Positions 15,147-25,120 are shown, counted from the first letter of the stretch. The stretch is 36,730 nucleotides of DNA from Pseudomonadota bacterium (GCA_029561145.1 JAKQJM010000059.1:1-36730), one strand, 5' to 3'. Program-made: numbers and translations. The notes: generated by a model from the sequence alone, not told the origin.

Positions 15147-16582
15147 TCGTCCCGGTGATCCTTTCCGGCGGTGCCGGAACCCGGCTCTGGCCCGTGTCAC
15201 GAAGCGCCTATCCCAAGCCGTTCATGCGGATGGGTGACGGCGAATCGTTGCTGTACAAGACGCTTGACCGCGCGCTCAGGCTTGCTGACGGCGGTACCGT
15301 GCTGACCGTGACTGGCCGCGACTACTATTTCCTCACGCGCGACGAGTACGCCAGCCACCCGGCAGCGGATCTCGACCGGCTGCCGTTCCTGCTCGAACCG
15401 GCAGGGCGCAACACCGCGCCGGCCGTCGTGCTTGCCGCCTTGCACGCGCTCGACCAGTGCGGCGCTGACGCGATCCTGCTGATCCTGCCGTCGGATCATC
15501 TGATCCGCGATGTCGATGCATTCGCCGCCGATGTGGCGTGCGCCGCGAAACTCGCGGCGGAGGGCTGGCTGGTCACGTTCGGCATCCGCCCGACCGCGCC
15601 GGAAACCGGTTTCGGCTACATCCGCATGGGCGCCGGCGTCGAGGGTTTCGCGGGCCGCGAAGTTGCCGCCTTCGTCGAGAAGCCCGACCGTGCGACAGCC
15701 GAGTCCTATCTCCTGTCGGGCGACTACACGTGGAATTCCGGCATGTTCTGTTTCCGTGCCGATGCCCTCGTTGCGGCGGCCGCGGAAACCTGTCCGGACG
15801 TGCTCGCCGCGGCGCGCGCCTGCCATGCGAGTGAAAGCGGCCAGGTCAGTCCGGTCGAATTCTCGCGCGAGGCCTTCATGGCGCAACCCGATATCTCGAT
15901 CGATTACGCGATCATGGAACGCGCATCGCGCGTGGCCGTCGTGCCCGCACGCTTCGACTGGAGCGACATCGGCTCGTGGAAGGCGATCAGCGACATGGAT
16001 GCCGAATCCGATGCCGCCGGCAACCGTGTGCAGGGCACGGCGATCGTCGTCGACAGCAAGAACTGCTATATCCAGTCGGATGCGCGCATGGTCGCCGCCG
16101 TCGGCGTCGAGAACCTCATAATCATCGACACCGGCGATGCCGTGCTCGTCGCCGACCGCGATCGCGCGCAGCAGGTCAAGACAGTCGTCGAGCGGCTGCG
16201 CGAAAGCAATCATCCCGCGGCGACCGTGCACAGCACCGTGCATCGGCCCTGGGGCAGCTACACGATTCTCGAGGATCGCGAGGACTGCAAGGTCAAGCGC
16301 CTCACGGTGAAGCCGGGCCACGTCCTCTCGCTGCAACTGCACCACAAGCGCAGCGAACACTGGACGGTGGTGCATGGCACGGCCAAGGTGCGCGTTGGCG
16401 AGCGCGAATTCCTGCTGCAGGCCAACGAGTCGACCTACATCCCGATGAACACCGTGCACCGGCTGGAGAATCCGACCAGTCAGGACATCCACCTGATCGA
16501 GGTGCAGTGCGGCGACTATTTCGGAGAAGACGACATCGTGCGCCTCGAAGACCGCTACGGGCGCGTGCGCAACAAGGATTGA
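15143..16582 (+). CDS. xanB: Mannose-1-phosphate guanylyltransferase / mannose-6-phosphate isomerase
   Basis: 479-residue bifunctional enzyme that isomerises fructose-6-P to mannose-6-P and makes GDP-mannose from mannose-1-P. The N-terminal nucleotidyltransferase starts VILSGGAGTRLWPVSR with YPKPF; EPAGRNTAPA, LPSDH, and FVEKPD follow. The C-terminal cupin-type isomerase domain (from about residue 365) has HRPWGSY, KRLTVKPGH, and LQLHHKRSEHW. The phosphomannomutase (XanA) that links the two activities is not in the window. Last gene of the rml operon; a weak GC-rich hairpin (16586-16601) follows the stop. Product used for xanthan-like, LPS or capsule sugars. Confidence 0.94.
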   Translation: MIVPVILSGGAGTRLWPVSRSAYPKPFMRMGDGESLLYKTLDRALRLADGGTVLTVTGRDYYFLTRDEYASHPAADLDRLPFLLEPAGRNTAPAVVLAALHALDQCGADAILLILPSDHLIRDVDAFAADVACAAKLAAEGWLVTFGIRPTAPETGFGYIRMGAGVEGFAGREVAAFVEKPDRATAESYLLSGDYTWNSGMFCFRADALVAAAAETCPDVLAAARACHASESGQVSPVEFSREAFMAQPDISIDYAIMERASRVAVVPARFDWSDIGSWKAISDMDAESDAAGNRVQGTAIVVDSKNCYIQSDARMVAAVGVENLIIIDTGDAVLVADRDRAQQVKTVVERLRESNHPAATVHSTVHRPWGSYTILEDREDCKVKRLTVKPGHVLSLQLHHKRSEHWTVVHGTAKVRVGEREFLLQANESTYIPMNTVHRLENPTSQDIHLIEVQCGDYFGEDDIVRLEDRYGRVRNKD

Positions 16583-16641
16583 TCGGCCCGTCGCGGCGGG
16601 CAATAATCCAGAATTCAGCGATGCAAAAGGAGTTGTGAAAT

Positions 16642-18672
16642 ATGTTGATCCGGATTGCTGCCTTTGCAGCCTTGTTGTTCATTTCGACTTCGCTTCAGGC
16701 GGCCGAGCCCGTGCCGTTGTCCGATTTCGCCCGGCACATGCAGTTCAAGGACGTGCAGATTTCGCCGGATGGCGCGTACCTGGCGGCCACCTCGATCATC
16801 GATGGCAAGACCGTGCTTTCATTCATTGACCTGGCCAACAGCACCGGTTTGACCGTGCGTCCGCGCGACGACGATGAGGTCTACAGGTTCTGGTGGGTGT
16901 CCGACAAGCGCGTGGTCTATTCGGTCGCGCAGAATGCATCGATGCTGGAATCCCCCGAATTGACCGGCGAGTTGTTCGCGGCCAACCGCGATGGCAGCGG
17001 CACCGACACCCTGTTCGGTTACCGCGCAAGCGACAGTCGTTCCGGTTCGACCGGCACGCACATCCAGAAAAAGGAAAAGGAATACGCCAGGGCCTGGATG
17101 CTGGATGACCTGCGCGACGACGAGAACGAAGCGCTGATCAAGGTCGAGCGCATGAACCGGACCCATGTGCGTGTCGCCGGCGGCGAGCGCCTCCACCCCG
17201 AGGTGCGACGCATCAACGTGAAAACAGGAATAAACCGGAGTATCGCCGTTTCGCCGCTGACCAATGGCTATTTCGTGACCGACAACAACGGTGCCGTCCG
17301 CTTTGCCAGCGGTCAGGACGACCAGCAAAGGACCAAGGTGTACTACCGCAAGGACAACGACGCGGATTGGGAACTTGTCGTCGACGAACTGGACAATAAG
17401 AACATTTCGGTGCCGATCAGGTTCAACCGGGCAGGAGATGGCGCCTATTTCACCTGCGCGGGCAGCAAGAATCGCGGTGGCGTGTGTCTCTGGGATGTCG
17501 CCACGCGTACCTTCAAGACGCTGTGGAGCGGGTCCGGCTCCGATCTGACCGGTTTCGAATCGACGTTCGACCGGCAGGACCTTTTCGCAATCCGTTCGAT
17601 GCCGAGCCGGACCGCGGTGACCCTGCTCGACAAGAACGCCGGGGAGGCCAGGCTGCTGGCCGAGTTGATGGGCCAGTTCCCCGGTTCGGATGTTAGCTTT
17701 GTCAATGCGAGCAAGGACGGCAAGAAGGTGGTCGTGCTCGTCGACAGCGATCGTGATCCCGGCTCGTTCTATCTCTACGACGCGGATACCAAGAAAGTCG
17801 GATTCCTGCTTGCGCGAGCGCCGTGGATCAAGCCGGAAACCCTTGCCGGCATGGAGCCGTTCGAGATCAAGGCGCGCGATGGCTTGTCCCTGCACGGTTT
17901 CCTGACCAGGCCTGCGGGCCAGGAGGCCGCGAAGAAACTGCCGATGGTGGTCTTCGTGCACGGCGGCCCCTTCGAGGTCCAGGACAAATGGGCGTACGAC
18001 CGTGAAGTGCAGATGTTGGCCAGCCGCGGTTATGCCGTGTTGCAGGTCAATTTCCGCGGGTCGGGCGGCTATGGCGGCGCCTTCGTCGATGCCGGCTGGG
18101 GGGAGTGGGGCGCGAAGATGCAGGACGATGTGACCGATGCCACGCGCTGGGCCATCGAACAAGGCGCAGCCGACCCCAAACGCATCTGCATCTTCGGTGG
18201 CAGTTACGGAGGTTATGCGGCCCTGCAGGGCGCGGTACGCGAACCCGATCTGTACCAGTGCGCGATCGGCTACGTCGGCGTGTATGACCTTGCGTTGATG
18301 AAGTCACGTGGAGACATACCGCAATCGTTCAGTGGCGAAAACTACCTGGATCGCGCGCTCGGCAAGGACGACAAGGTGATCGCGCAGCGTTCGCCGATCA
18401 ACCAGTTGGACCGGCTCAAGGCCAAGGTCATGCTGATTGTGGGCGGCCAGGACAAGCGCGTGCCGCCCGTGCAGGGCGAAAACCTGCACAATGCCATGCT
18501 CAAGCGCGGCATCGAACACGAGTGGCTGTACCAGCGCACCGAAGGCCACGGCTTCTACGATGAAGCCAATGCCACCGACATGTTCGAGAAGATCATCGCC
18601 TTCCTTGGCCGCAACATCGGCGGGAAGGGCAAGATCGATGCTGCGCCAGTCGCGGAATCGACCTCACACTGA
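16642..18672 (+). CDS. Secreted S9 family prolyl-oligopeptidase-type peptidase
   Basis: 676 residues. The signal peptide covers about residues 1-21 (ending SLQAAEP). Residues 30-390 form a beta-propeller-like part with repeated SPDG-type blades (VQISPDGAYLA). The C-terminal alpha/beta hydrolase has MVVFVHGGPF, LQVNFRGSGGYG, and the triad S521 in FGGSYGGYA, D604 in GGQDKRVP and H636 in EGHGFYD. It is likely a periplasmic or secreted serine peptidase cutting oligopeptides; specificity is unknown. AAAGGAG about 10 bases before ATG 16642 supports the start. It is 59 bases after xanB but functionally unrelated. Confidence 0.92.
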   Translation: MLIRIAAFAALLFISTSLQAAEPVPLSDFARHMQFKDVQISPDGAYLAATSIIDGKTVLSFIDLANSTGLTVRPRDDDEVYRFWWVSDKRVVYSVAQNASMLESPELTGELFAANRDGSGTDTLFGYRASDSRSGSTGTHIQKKEKEYARAWMLDDLRDDENEALIKVERMNRTHVRVAGGERLHPEVRRINVKTGINRSIAVSPLTNGYFVTDNNGAVRFASGQDDQQRTKVYYRKDNDADWELVVDELDNKNISVPIRFNRAGDGAYFTCAGSKNRGGVCLWDVATRTFKTLWSGSGSDLTGFESTFDRQDLFAIRSMPSRTAVTLLDKNAGEARLLAELMGQFPGSDVSFVNASKDGKKVVVLVDSDRDPGSFYLYDADTKKVGFLLARAPWIKPETLAGMEPFEIKARDGLSLHGFLTRPAGQEAAKKLPMVVFVHGGPFEVQDKWAYDREVQMLASRGYAVLQVNFRGSGGYGGAFVDAGWGEWGAKMQDDVTDATRWAIEQGAADPKRICIFGGSYGGYAALQGAVREPDLYQCAIGYVGVYDLALMKSRGDIPQSFSGENYLDRALGKDDKVIAQRSPINQLDRLKAKVMLIVGGQDKRVPPVQGENLHNAMLKRGIEHEWLYQRTEGHGFYDEANATDMFEKIIAFLGRNIGGKGKIDAAPVAESTSH

Positions 18673-18674
18673 TT

Positions 18675-18710
18675 GGAAACCGGCAGCAGCATGCGCTGTT
18701 GCCGGATTCC
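18675..18710. terminator. Hairpin between convergent S9 peptidase and pgi genes
   Basis: GGAA-A-CCGGCAGCAG (18675-18689) pairs with CTGTTGCCGG-A-TTCC (18696-18710) around a six-base loop, with one A/A mismatch and one G/T pair on the plus strand. It lies 3 bases after the S9 stop and before the end of pgi, so it could serve both genes. A U-run is lacking. Confidence 0.45.
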
Positions 18711-18767
18711 CCCGATACAGCAGTTTTCGGCCAGTACCCGCGCGATCGTCAACGCGATCGACCCGGC

Positions 18768-20366
18768 TCAGCGGCGTAGACGGGCCAGCAAGCCGGCGGT
18801 CGAACCATCGAGTCCGCTGACGTCGCTACTGGCCAGTTTCGGCAACAGGGCGTTGCAGAGTGCCTTGCCGAGTTCGACGCCCCACTGGTCGAAACTGTTG
18901 ATGTTCCAGAGTGCACCGCTGACGAAGACGCGATGCTCGTACAGCGCGATCAGCGCGCCGAGCGAGCGCGGGGTCAGGCGATCCAGCAGGAAGGTCGTGC
19001 TCGGCCGGTTGCCCGGAAACGTGCGATGTCGCGCAAGTACCTGCGGATCGATCGTCGCCGAAGCCGTCGGAACCTTCTCGTGCGCCGCCTCATCGGCGCT
19101 CTTGCCGAGCATCAGGGCCTGCGCCTGGGCGAGACCGTTGGCCAGCAGTTTTTGATGCGAGTCGGCGTGCGCGTGGGAAGGTTCGCGCACGAGGATGAAC
19201 TCGACCGGGATCACATCGGTGCCCTGATGCAGCATCTGGAAGTAGGCATGCTGTCCATTCGTGCCGGGTTCGCCCCAGATGACCGGACTCGTCGCATACG
19301 GCAGTGCATCGCCGTCGAGATCGACGCGCTTGCCGTTGCTCTCCATCTCGAGTTGCTGCAGGTAGGCGGGCAGGCGCCGCAAGCCCTGGTGATACGGCGC
19401 GACGCTGCGGCTCGTGAAGCCATGGAAGTTGCGATACCACACATCAAGCAGGCCGAGCACGATCGGCAGGTTGCGCTCGATCGGTGTCACGCGGAAATGC
19501 TCGTCCATCGCATGCGCGCCATCGAGCAGTGCGCGGAAATTCGATGCGCCGATGGCGAGTGCGATCGGCAGGCCGATCGCCGACCATAGCGAGTAGCGCC
19601 CACCCACCCAGTCCCAGAACCCGAATGTCGTGTCGATGCCGAATTCCGCGGCCGCCTCGATGTTCGTCGTCGTCGCGACGAAGTGTTTGCGCGTGTCGGT
19701 GCCGCCGTTGGCGATGAACCATTCGCGTGCGATGCGCGCGTTGGCCATGGTTTCCTGCGTGGTGAACGTTTTCGACGCGATCACGAACAGGGTTTCGGCG
19801 GGGTTGAGGTCGCGCAAGGCTGCAGCGATATCGTGGCCATCGACGTTCGAGACGAAGTGCAGGCGCAGGTCGCGCTGGCAATAGTCGTCCAGCGCCGGCA
19901 CGACCATCTGCGGGCCGAGGTCCGAACCGCCGATGCCGATGTTGACGACATGCCGGATGCCACTGCTCGCGGTGTCGCGCACGCTTTCGGCATAGGCGAG
20001 CATGCGATCCAGCACGGCATGGACTTCGGCGCCGTGAGCCGCCGCGCCGCGTGGTGCGCGCAGGGCCGTATGCAGGACCGCGCGGCCCTCACTGGCGTTG
20101 ATCGGTTCGCCAGCGAACATCGCATCACGGCGCCGCTCGAGGTCGCATTGACGAGCCAGGTCGATCAGGGCGGACAGGGTTGCCGCGTCGATCAGGCCCT
20201 TCGAAAGATCCGCGAACAATTCCGGCGCCTCGAACGAGAAACGTCCGAAACGACCGGCGTCGTCCGCGAACGCCTCGCGCAGGTCGAAGCGCGATCCGCT
20301 GGAACGATGGAGCGCCTGCAGTCGCGACCAGGCCTCGGTGCGGTCACATCGGGAAACGGATTTCAT
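18768..20366 (-). CDS. pgi: Glucose-6-phosphate isomerase
   Basis: 532 residues, close to the usual 550. It interconverts glucose-6-P and fructose-6-P, and so also feeds fructose-6-P to XanB, encoded about 2 kb away. Family signatures visible: NIGIGGSDLGPQMV, VIASKTFTTQETMANA, FWDWVGGRYSLWSAIGLP, the long active-site segment around ESNGKRVD and WGEPGTNGQHAYFQMLHQGT, and FDQWGVELGK near the end. The start is set at ATG 20366 (MKSVSRCDRT); the frame extends upstream to 20480, but those residues are Arg-rich and unlike the family. It lies 117 bases downstream of the subtilase gene on the same strand. Confidence 0.96.
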   Translation of the reverse strand: MKSVSRCDRTEAWSRLQALHRSSGSRFDLREAFADDAGRFGRFSFEAPELFADLSKGLIDAATLSALIDLARQCDLERRRDAMFAGEPINASEGRAVLHTALRAPRGAAAHGAEVHAVLDRMLAYAESVRDTASSGIRHVVNIGIGGSDLGPQMVVPALDDYCQRDLRLHFVSNVDGHDIAAALRDLNPAETLFVIASKTFTTQETMANARIAREWFIANGGTDTRKHFVATTTNIEAAAEFGIDTTFGFWDWVGGRYSLWSAIGLPIALAIGASNFRALLDGAHAMDEHFRVTPIERNLPIVLGLLDVWYRNFHGFTSRSVAPYHQGLRRLPAYLQQLEMESNGKRVDLDGDALPYATSPVIWGEPGTNGQHAYFQMLHQGTDVIPVEFILVREPSHAHADSHQKLLANGLAQAQALMLGKSADEAAHEKVPTASATIDPQVLARHRTFPGNRPSTTFLLDRLTPRSLGALIALYEHRVFVSGALWNINSFDQWGVELGKALCNALLPKLASSDVSGLDGSTAGLLARLRR

Positions 20367-20483
20367 GCGCTCTGCCCTGGGTGCGGAAGGCAGAGCATAA
20401 CGAGTCCGCGCTGCGTGCGCCGATGCCCGGTCCCGCCCGCGCATGCTCCGCGCGAAGCGAATGCCCCGCTGTTTCCGCAACGA

Positions 20484-23231
20484 CTAGGGGAAAACCGAAA
20501 CCGGGTTCTCGAAGCCGTTGGCGAAGATCTGGTCGCCGACCGGAATGGCGAGATTGGTCGCGTTGTTTCCGGTATCCACGTCGGCATACAGCGGTGCGCT
20601 GATCGTTGCCGCAACATTCAACATGTCGCCCGGGCCGACGACAAGGCCCACGTGGGTCGTGAAGGTCAGGGCGGCGGCGGATGCATCGACAGGCAGGCTT
20701 CCGCCAGTCTGCTCGCAGGTGATCGTCTGGCCCACCGGGCTGCAGGACCACGTTGCGGTTCCTGCGGAGACCGCGCTCGTATCGAAGATGAGCCCGGCCG
20801 GAAGGTCGAGGACAAGCTGGGCCCCGCTGGCGGCATCCGCACCGAGATTCGCCACATTGACGATCAGGTCGATCGAAGCGCCCGCTTCCGCGACCGCGGG
20901 ATCGGCCACGACCGAGACACCGAGATCCGCGCTGCCGAGCAGCGCATCGGCGCAGTTGTAGCAGACCAGGGCGAAGTCCTGGCCCGGCGCACCGGGCGTG
21001 TATGGGTTGAGTGCGTCGGCGGCGATATTGGCGCCGAGGACCTTGATCTCGAACAGTCCCGTGATCTGGTCAGGGCGCAGGAACACCCCTTCGAGGTTGT
21101 TCTTGTTGTCGGCGCTGCCACCGCTTGCCGACCAGCCATCAGTGCCGATCACGTTGCCGGAAAAGGCCACCGCGTTGCTCGTCACCGAGAGATCGAGATC
21201 ATTGACCCACGCCGGTGTCGTGCCGCCGAGGCCGTGGCCCTTGGCGTCCGTCCAGGCCAGCATGATGCGCACCGGTCGCGTCGGATCGGCGGCGCTGAAG
21301 CTGCGTTTCCATTCGGCACCAGTCGTGCCGAGTGTCTCGGTCTGGTCGAGGGTGAAGATCGGATCCGGCGTATTGACGACCGCATCGAGGTCGATGCGCC
21401 CATAACCCTGGAAACGATCCGGGCGATGACCCATGATCCGGCCGTCCGCATCACGGAATCCCTCGAGATCCCTGGCCACAGCGGTAAAGGCGGCCTTGAT
21501 CATGGCCGGGCTCGGCGTGGCGCCCGCGTGCTCGGCACGATATTTCTGCACGAATACCGCCGATGCGCCGCTGGCGACCGGCGATGCCATCGAGGTGCCG
21601 CAGAGGAACGTGAACGAGGTATCGCTCGAGTTGCTCGTGCTGTCGGTGCTGCAGCCCGGCGCGACGACATTCGGCACGCGCCGGCCGTCGCAGGCGTTGC
21701 CATGGGCAGAATTGCCCGAGACGTTGAAGATGCCGGCAGACTGGGCACCCGAGCCCGACTGCATCGACGTGGAACCGATCGCGAACAGGTTCTTCGCTTC
21801 GTCCGGCGAGCCGAGTGAGGACGGTGCGCAGGCACCGCCGCCATCGCCGTTGCCGTTCATGATCGACCACACGTTCTGTACCTGCTGGTTGCCCGGCAGG
21901 TCCGGATTGGCATCGCGGATGACCATGTCGACCTGCTGGGTCGGGATGTCGTAACCCTGCGGCGAACCGGTCGGGCCCCAGGAATTGTTGGTCAGCACGG
22001 CGCCGCTGAGGCTTGATTCCTTGTAGATCTTGAGCATGCCGTCGGCGATCATCGAGCCCGGACCGCCGCCGAGGAAACTGCCGTAGCGCTGCTGCACCAG
22101 GTTCGCGCCGGGGGCGACGCCCTTGCCGCGCAGGAATCCGTTGAGCAGTATGCCGCTGGCGCCGGTGCCGGCGATCGCGCCGGCGACATGGGTGCCATGC
22201 GAGTCGCTCGCGATCGAGCAACTGGTTGGCGTCGCTCCCGAGGGCACGCAGGGCACCATGCGCGAGGCGAGATCCTGATGCGTCGTGCGAATGCCGCCAT
22301 CGACAACGGAAACAACAACGCCGGTGCCGTCATAGCCGAGCGCATCCAGCCACGACTGATAGCCCGGCACGATCGTGTAGGTCGGCGCAGGGCCGTAGGC
22401 ACCGACGATGGACTGCCCGCTCATTTCGCCACGCGGTCCGCCGCCCGCAGCCGTCGCCTGCACCGTGTAGACGCCGGCCAACGTGGCGAGGTCGGGATAG
22501 CGATTGCCCGCGGCGAGCACGTCGATCACGCTGAAATGCGCGTCGAGCACGCTCGTCGAGCGCACCGTTGCACCGAGTGATTCGATGGCATGCAGGAGTG
22601 CGGGCGCATCGGCGTGACGACTGACCAGCAACATCGTCGGTCGCAACGATGCATCGAGATTGCGTTGCTCGGGACGGGTCCGGAATGCAGTCTGGAAATC
22701 CCCGCTCCAGCGAACCTCGGGCCGCGCCTGCGCGCGATCGAGCGCGACCGGATCGGACCAGACGACATACGTGTACGGATGGATGTACTGGGCAGGAACC
22801 ACTCCCGATTCGCGCAGGGCGTTCAACCATTCCGGCTTGATCGGTCCGCGGAACTGGACGAGGTGCCAGTCGGCTTCGTGTCCGCTCGGCGAGTTCGATG
22901 CCGGAATCGGTGGCGCAACGAGCGGATCGAAACGCTGGCCGCCGAGATCGAGCACGAACGGTTGCTCGAAGCGCCTGACCGCGATGCCGGCGGCACCAAG
23001 CGCTGCTTCGTCGACGCTGGATGCCGGAACCCACTGGAATCGCCCGTAGTCGATCGCATCGTCGGTGATCGCCGACCTCGCGAGCAGTTCGACCCGCGTG
23101 GCTTCGACGCGCAGCCAGGCTTCGCCGGCACTCGGGCTTCGCGGTGCATCCGCGATCGCCATCGCGACGTTCGCTTGCGCGATCGACACGGCAGCCAGGA
23201 CAACGCAACAGATCGCGGATCGGAAAGTCAT
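20484..23231 (-). CDS. Secreted subtilisin-like S8 serine peptidase with IFxxGF C-terminal signature
   Basis: 915 residues. Signal peptide about 1-25. An N-terminal region of about 280 residues may act as propeptide. The S8 catalytic domain has D311 (VVDGGIRTTH), H345 (DSHGTHVAGA) and S547 (CGTSMASPVASG), a complete triad. After it come a proprotein-convertase-P-like beta region (WKRSFSAADPTRPVRIMLAWTD style) and a DUF11-like beta domain (SADLGVSVVADPAVAEAGASI onward). The chain ends QIFANGFENPVSVFP, a short signature also ending two other secreted proteins here. Cys pairs (CVPSGATPTSC, CYNC) suggest disulfides outside the cytoplasm. Likely exported protease; substrate unknown. Confidence 0.92.
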   Translation of the reverse strand: MTFRSAICCVVLAAVSIAQANVAMAIADAPRSPSAGEAWLRVEATRVELLARSAITDDAIDYGRFQWVPASSVDEAALGAAGIAVRRFEQPFVLDLGGQRFDPLVAPPIPASNSPSGHEADWHLVQFRGPIKPEWLNALRESGVVPAQYIHPYTYVVWSDPVALDRAQARPEVRWSGDFQTAFRTRPEQRNLDASLRPTMLLVSRHADAPALLHAIESLGATVRSTSVLDAHFSVIDVLAAGNRYPDLATLAGVYTVQATAAGGGPRGEMSGQSIVGAYGPAPTYTIVPGYQSWLDALGYDGTGVVVSVVDGGIRTTHQDLASRMVPCVPSGATPTSCSIASDSHGTHVAGAIAGTGASGILLNGFLRGKGVAPGANLVQQRYGSFLGGGPGSMIADGMLKIYKESSLSGAVLTNNSWGPTGSPQGYDIPTQQVDMVIRDANPDLPGNQQVQNVWSIMNGNGDGGGACAPSSLGSPDEAKNLFAIGSTSMQSGSGAQSAGIFNVSGNSAHGNACDGRRVPNVVAPGCSTDSTSNSSDTSFTFLCGTSMASPVASGASAVFVQKYRAEHAGATPSPAMIKAAFTAVARDLEGFRDADGRIMGHRPDRFQGYGRIDLDAVVNTPDPIFTLDQTETLGTTGAEWKRSFSAADPTRPVRIMLAWTDAKGHGLGGTTPAWVNDLDLSVTSNAVAFSGNVIGTDGWSASGGSADNKNNLEGVFLRPDQITGLFEIKVLGANIAADALNPYTPGAPGQDFALVCYNCADALLGSADLGVSVVADPAVAEAGASIDLIVNVANLGADAASGAQLVLDLPAGLIFDTSAVSAGTATWSCSPVGQTITCEQTGGSLPVDASAAALTFTTHVGLVVGPGDMLNVAATISAPLYADVDTGNNATNLAIPVGDQIFANGFENPVSVFP

Positions 23232-23345
23232 GTGGCTATCCCCGGCAACAAAGCGTTCGATGGTAGTCGCTTGACCCGGCCGATGTCAGCCGACCAGCGG
23301 CCGTCCGCACTCGGACGCAAGGCGTAGCCACCCGCGACCGTCGGT

Positions 23346-23385
23346 GATCCTCCGGCACGGCGGCATCCCGCCGTGCCGGAGGATC
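23346..23385. terminator. Perfect 18-bp hairpin after the M28 peptidase gene
   Basis: An 18-base arm (23346-23363) and its exact complement (23368-23385) flank the loop CATC, 6 bases beyond the M28 stop in its reading direction. Core GGCACGGCGG/CCGCCGTGCC. No U-tract follows, so it is either a terminator of unusual form, a 3'-end stabiliser or a repeat element. Confidence 0.5.
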
Positions 23386-23391
23386 GGGCGA

Positions 23392-25044
23392 CTACTTGCG
23401 TTGCGCCGCCGTCGCGTCGCGTATCGCGCGGAATTCGGATGCCTTGTCCCATTGCGGCCAGCGCTTCGAATTGGCGAGGTCGTTGCCGAGTTTGTAGAGC
23501 ACCGGCATGTCGTGAATCATTCCGGCGAAGGTCCAGCTTGCATCCCATTCGTCGGCGGGCTGGTGGTAGCGCTTTTCCACATAGTCCTTGCCTGCGGCTT
23601 CACCCGCCTCGATGCCGCCCTCGACCCAATCGTTGCCCGAACCCCAGGACAGCGCCGGCACGCCGCGTTTGGCGAACGGGAAGTGATCGGAGCGGAAGAA
23701 ATGGCCGGCTTCGGGATGCGGATCGGTCACATAGGCCATGCCCGCTGCCTTGCCGTCGGCGATCAGGGTATCGAGCAGCTCGGACTTGGCGCTTCCCGAC
23801 GTCGTGAAATTGCGCGCGACGCCAAACGGATCGAGTGCGTCCATGTTGATCACGGCGACCGTGGTGGCCAGCGGGTACAACGGTTTCGACGAGTAGTACT
23901 CGGAACCGAGCAGGCCCTTTTCCTCGGCCGTCACATTGAGGAAGACGATCGAGCGTTCCGGCCTGGGCGCCTTGGCGAACGCGCGACCGAGTTCGATCAG
24001 CGCAGCCGTTCCGGTGGCGTTGTCGACTGCGCCGTTGTAGATCGTGTCGCCCTTCGCATCGGGCGCGCCGACGCCGAGATGGTCCCAGTGGGCGCTGTAG
24101 ATGACGGTTTCGTCGGGTCGCTTGCTGCCTTCGATGCGCCCGGCGATGTTCTGCGAGGTGATCACCTTGGCTTCGACCGCATAATCCGCCGAGAACGTGG
24201 CGTCCTTGAGCGTGACGGCCTTGAAGCCGCGTTGTTGCGCCTGTTTCTTCAATGCCTCGAAATCGAGACCGGCGCGCTTGAACAGGTCGACCGTCACGTC
24301 GCGCTGGATCCAGCCCTCGAGCGCGGGATGCACGGCCTTCGGGTCGTCGCGCACGACATCGAACATTGCGTTGGTATTGGAATTCTTCACGGTCGCCCAG
24401 CCATACGAGGCCGGGTCGGTTTCGTGGACGACGAGCAGGCCGAGCGCGCCCTGGCGTGCCGCTTCCTCGTACTTGTAGGTCCAGCGGCCGTAGTAGGTCA
24501 TCGCCTTGCCGCCGAAGTCGCCGGTGCCGGTTTCGAAATCGGGATCGTTGATCAGGGCGATCGCGATCTTGCCCTTGAGGTCGATGCCGGCGAAATCATC
24601 CCACTGACGTTCCGGCGCCTTGACGCCGTAACCGACGAAGACCAGCGGCGCATCCTTGATCGCGATCCTGGCCGATCCGTCCATCGCCGCACGCACCGCA
24701 ATCTGCTCGCCCTGGGCCAGGGTTTCGTTGTTGCCTTTGACAGTGAGCGAAAGCGCGGGCTTGCCCTGGATCTCGGCGCGCAACAGCGGCACGGCCTGGG
24801 TCCAGAGGCGCTTGCCGTCCTTCAGATCGCCACCGGGCTGAAGCCCGGCTTCCTTCATCCGGGCAACCACGTACTCGATCGTCTTCACTTCGCCAGCGGT
24901 GGCCGGTCCGCGACCCTCGAAGCCGTCCGAGGACAGCATCCTGACCTCGTCGGAGAGTCGTTTGGCGTCGAATTGGGGTGCGTCCGCCGCGGCGGCGAGC
25001 AAGGGGAAGGACAGCACGATGGCGCTTGCGAGCATTCGTTTCAT
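23392..25044 (-). CDS. Secreted M28 family metallopeptidase
   Basis: 550 residues with a signal peptide (MLASAIVLSFPLLAAAADA). A PA-domain insert lies around residues 130-260 (LVFVGYGVKAPERQWDDFAGIDLKGKIAIAL). The catalytic zinc-peptidase part has the expected ligand motifs: SAHWDHLG (His), GAVDNATGTAAL (Asp bridging), AEEKGLLGS (Glu pair), NMDALDP (Asp) and a late His in EKRYHQPADEWD. It resembles aminopeptidases of the M28 group with two zinc ions and probably acts outside the cytoplasm. Start ATG 25044 has AGGAAA upstream; a frame to 25332 is non-family. Divergent from blaI, whose operator lies 99 bases or more from this start. Confidence 0.93.
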   Translation of the reverse strand: MKRMLASAIVLSFPLLAAAADAPQFDAKRLSDEVRMLSSDGFEGRGPATAGEVKTIEYVVARMKEAGLQPGGDLKDGKRLWTQAVPLLRAEIQGKPALSLTVKGNNETLAQGEQIAVRAAMDGSARIAIKDAPLVFVGYGVKAPERQWDDFAGIDLKGKIAIALINDPDFETGTGDFGGKAMTYYGRWTYKYEEAARQGALGLLVVHETDPASYGWATVKNSNTNAMFDVVRDDPKAVHPALEGWIQRDVTVDLFKRAGLDFEALKKQAQQRGFKAVTLKDATFSADYAVEAKVITSQNIAGRIEGSKRPDETVIYSAHWDHLGVGAPDAKGDTIYNGAVDNATGTAALIELGRAFAKAPRPERSIVFLNVTAEEKGLLGSEYYSSKPLYPLATTVAVINMDALDPFGVARNFTTSGSAKSELLDTLIADGKAAGMAYVTDPHPEAGHFFRSDHFPFAKRGVPALSWGSGNDWVEGGIEAGEAAGKDYVEKRYHQPADEWDASWTFAGMIHDMPVLYKLGNDLANSKRWPQWDKASEFRAIRDATAAQRK

Positions 25045-25120
25045 CAGGAGTTTCCTCGATTCGGACAACCGGTCGATGGTAGCAGGCACGGAAATCCGAT
25101 CACCCATGACTTCCGACCTG

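Noticed and set aside
19683-21818. 711-codon open frame on the plus strand
   Set aside because: Antisense to pgi and the subtilase; Arg-rich without domain signatures.
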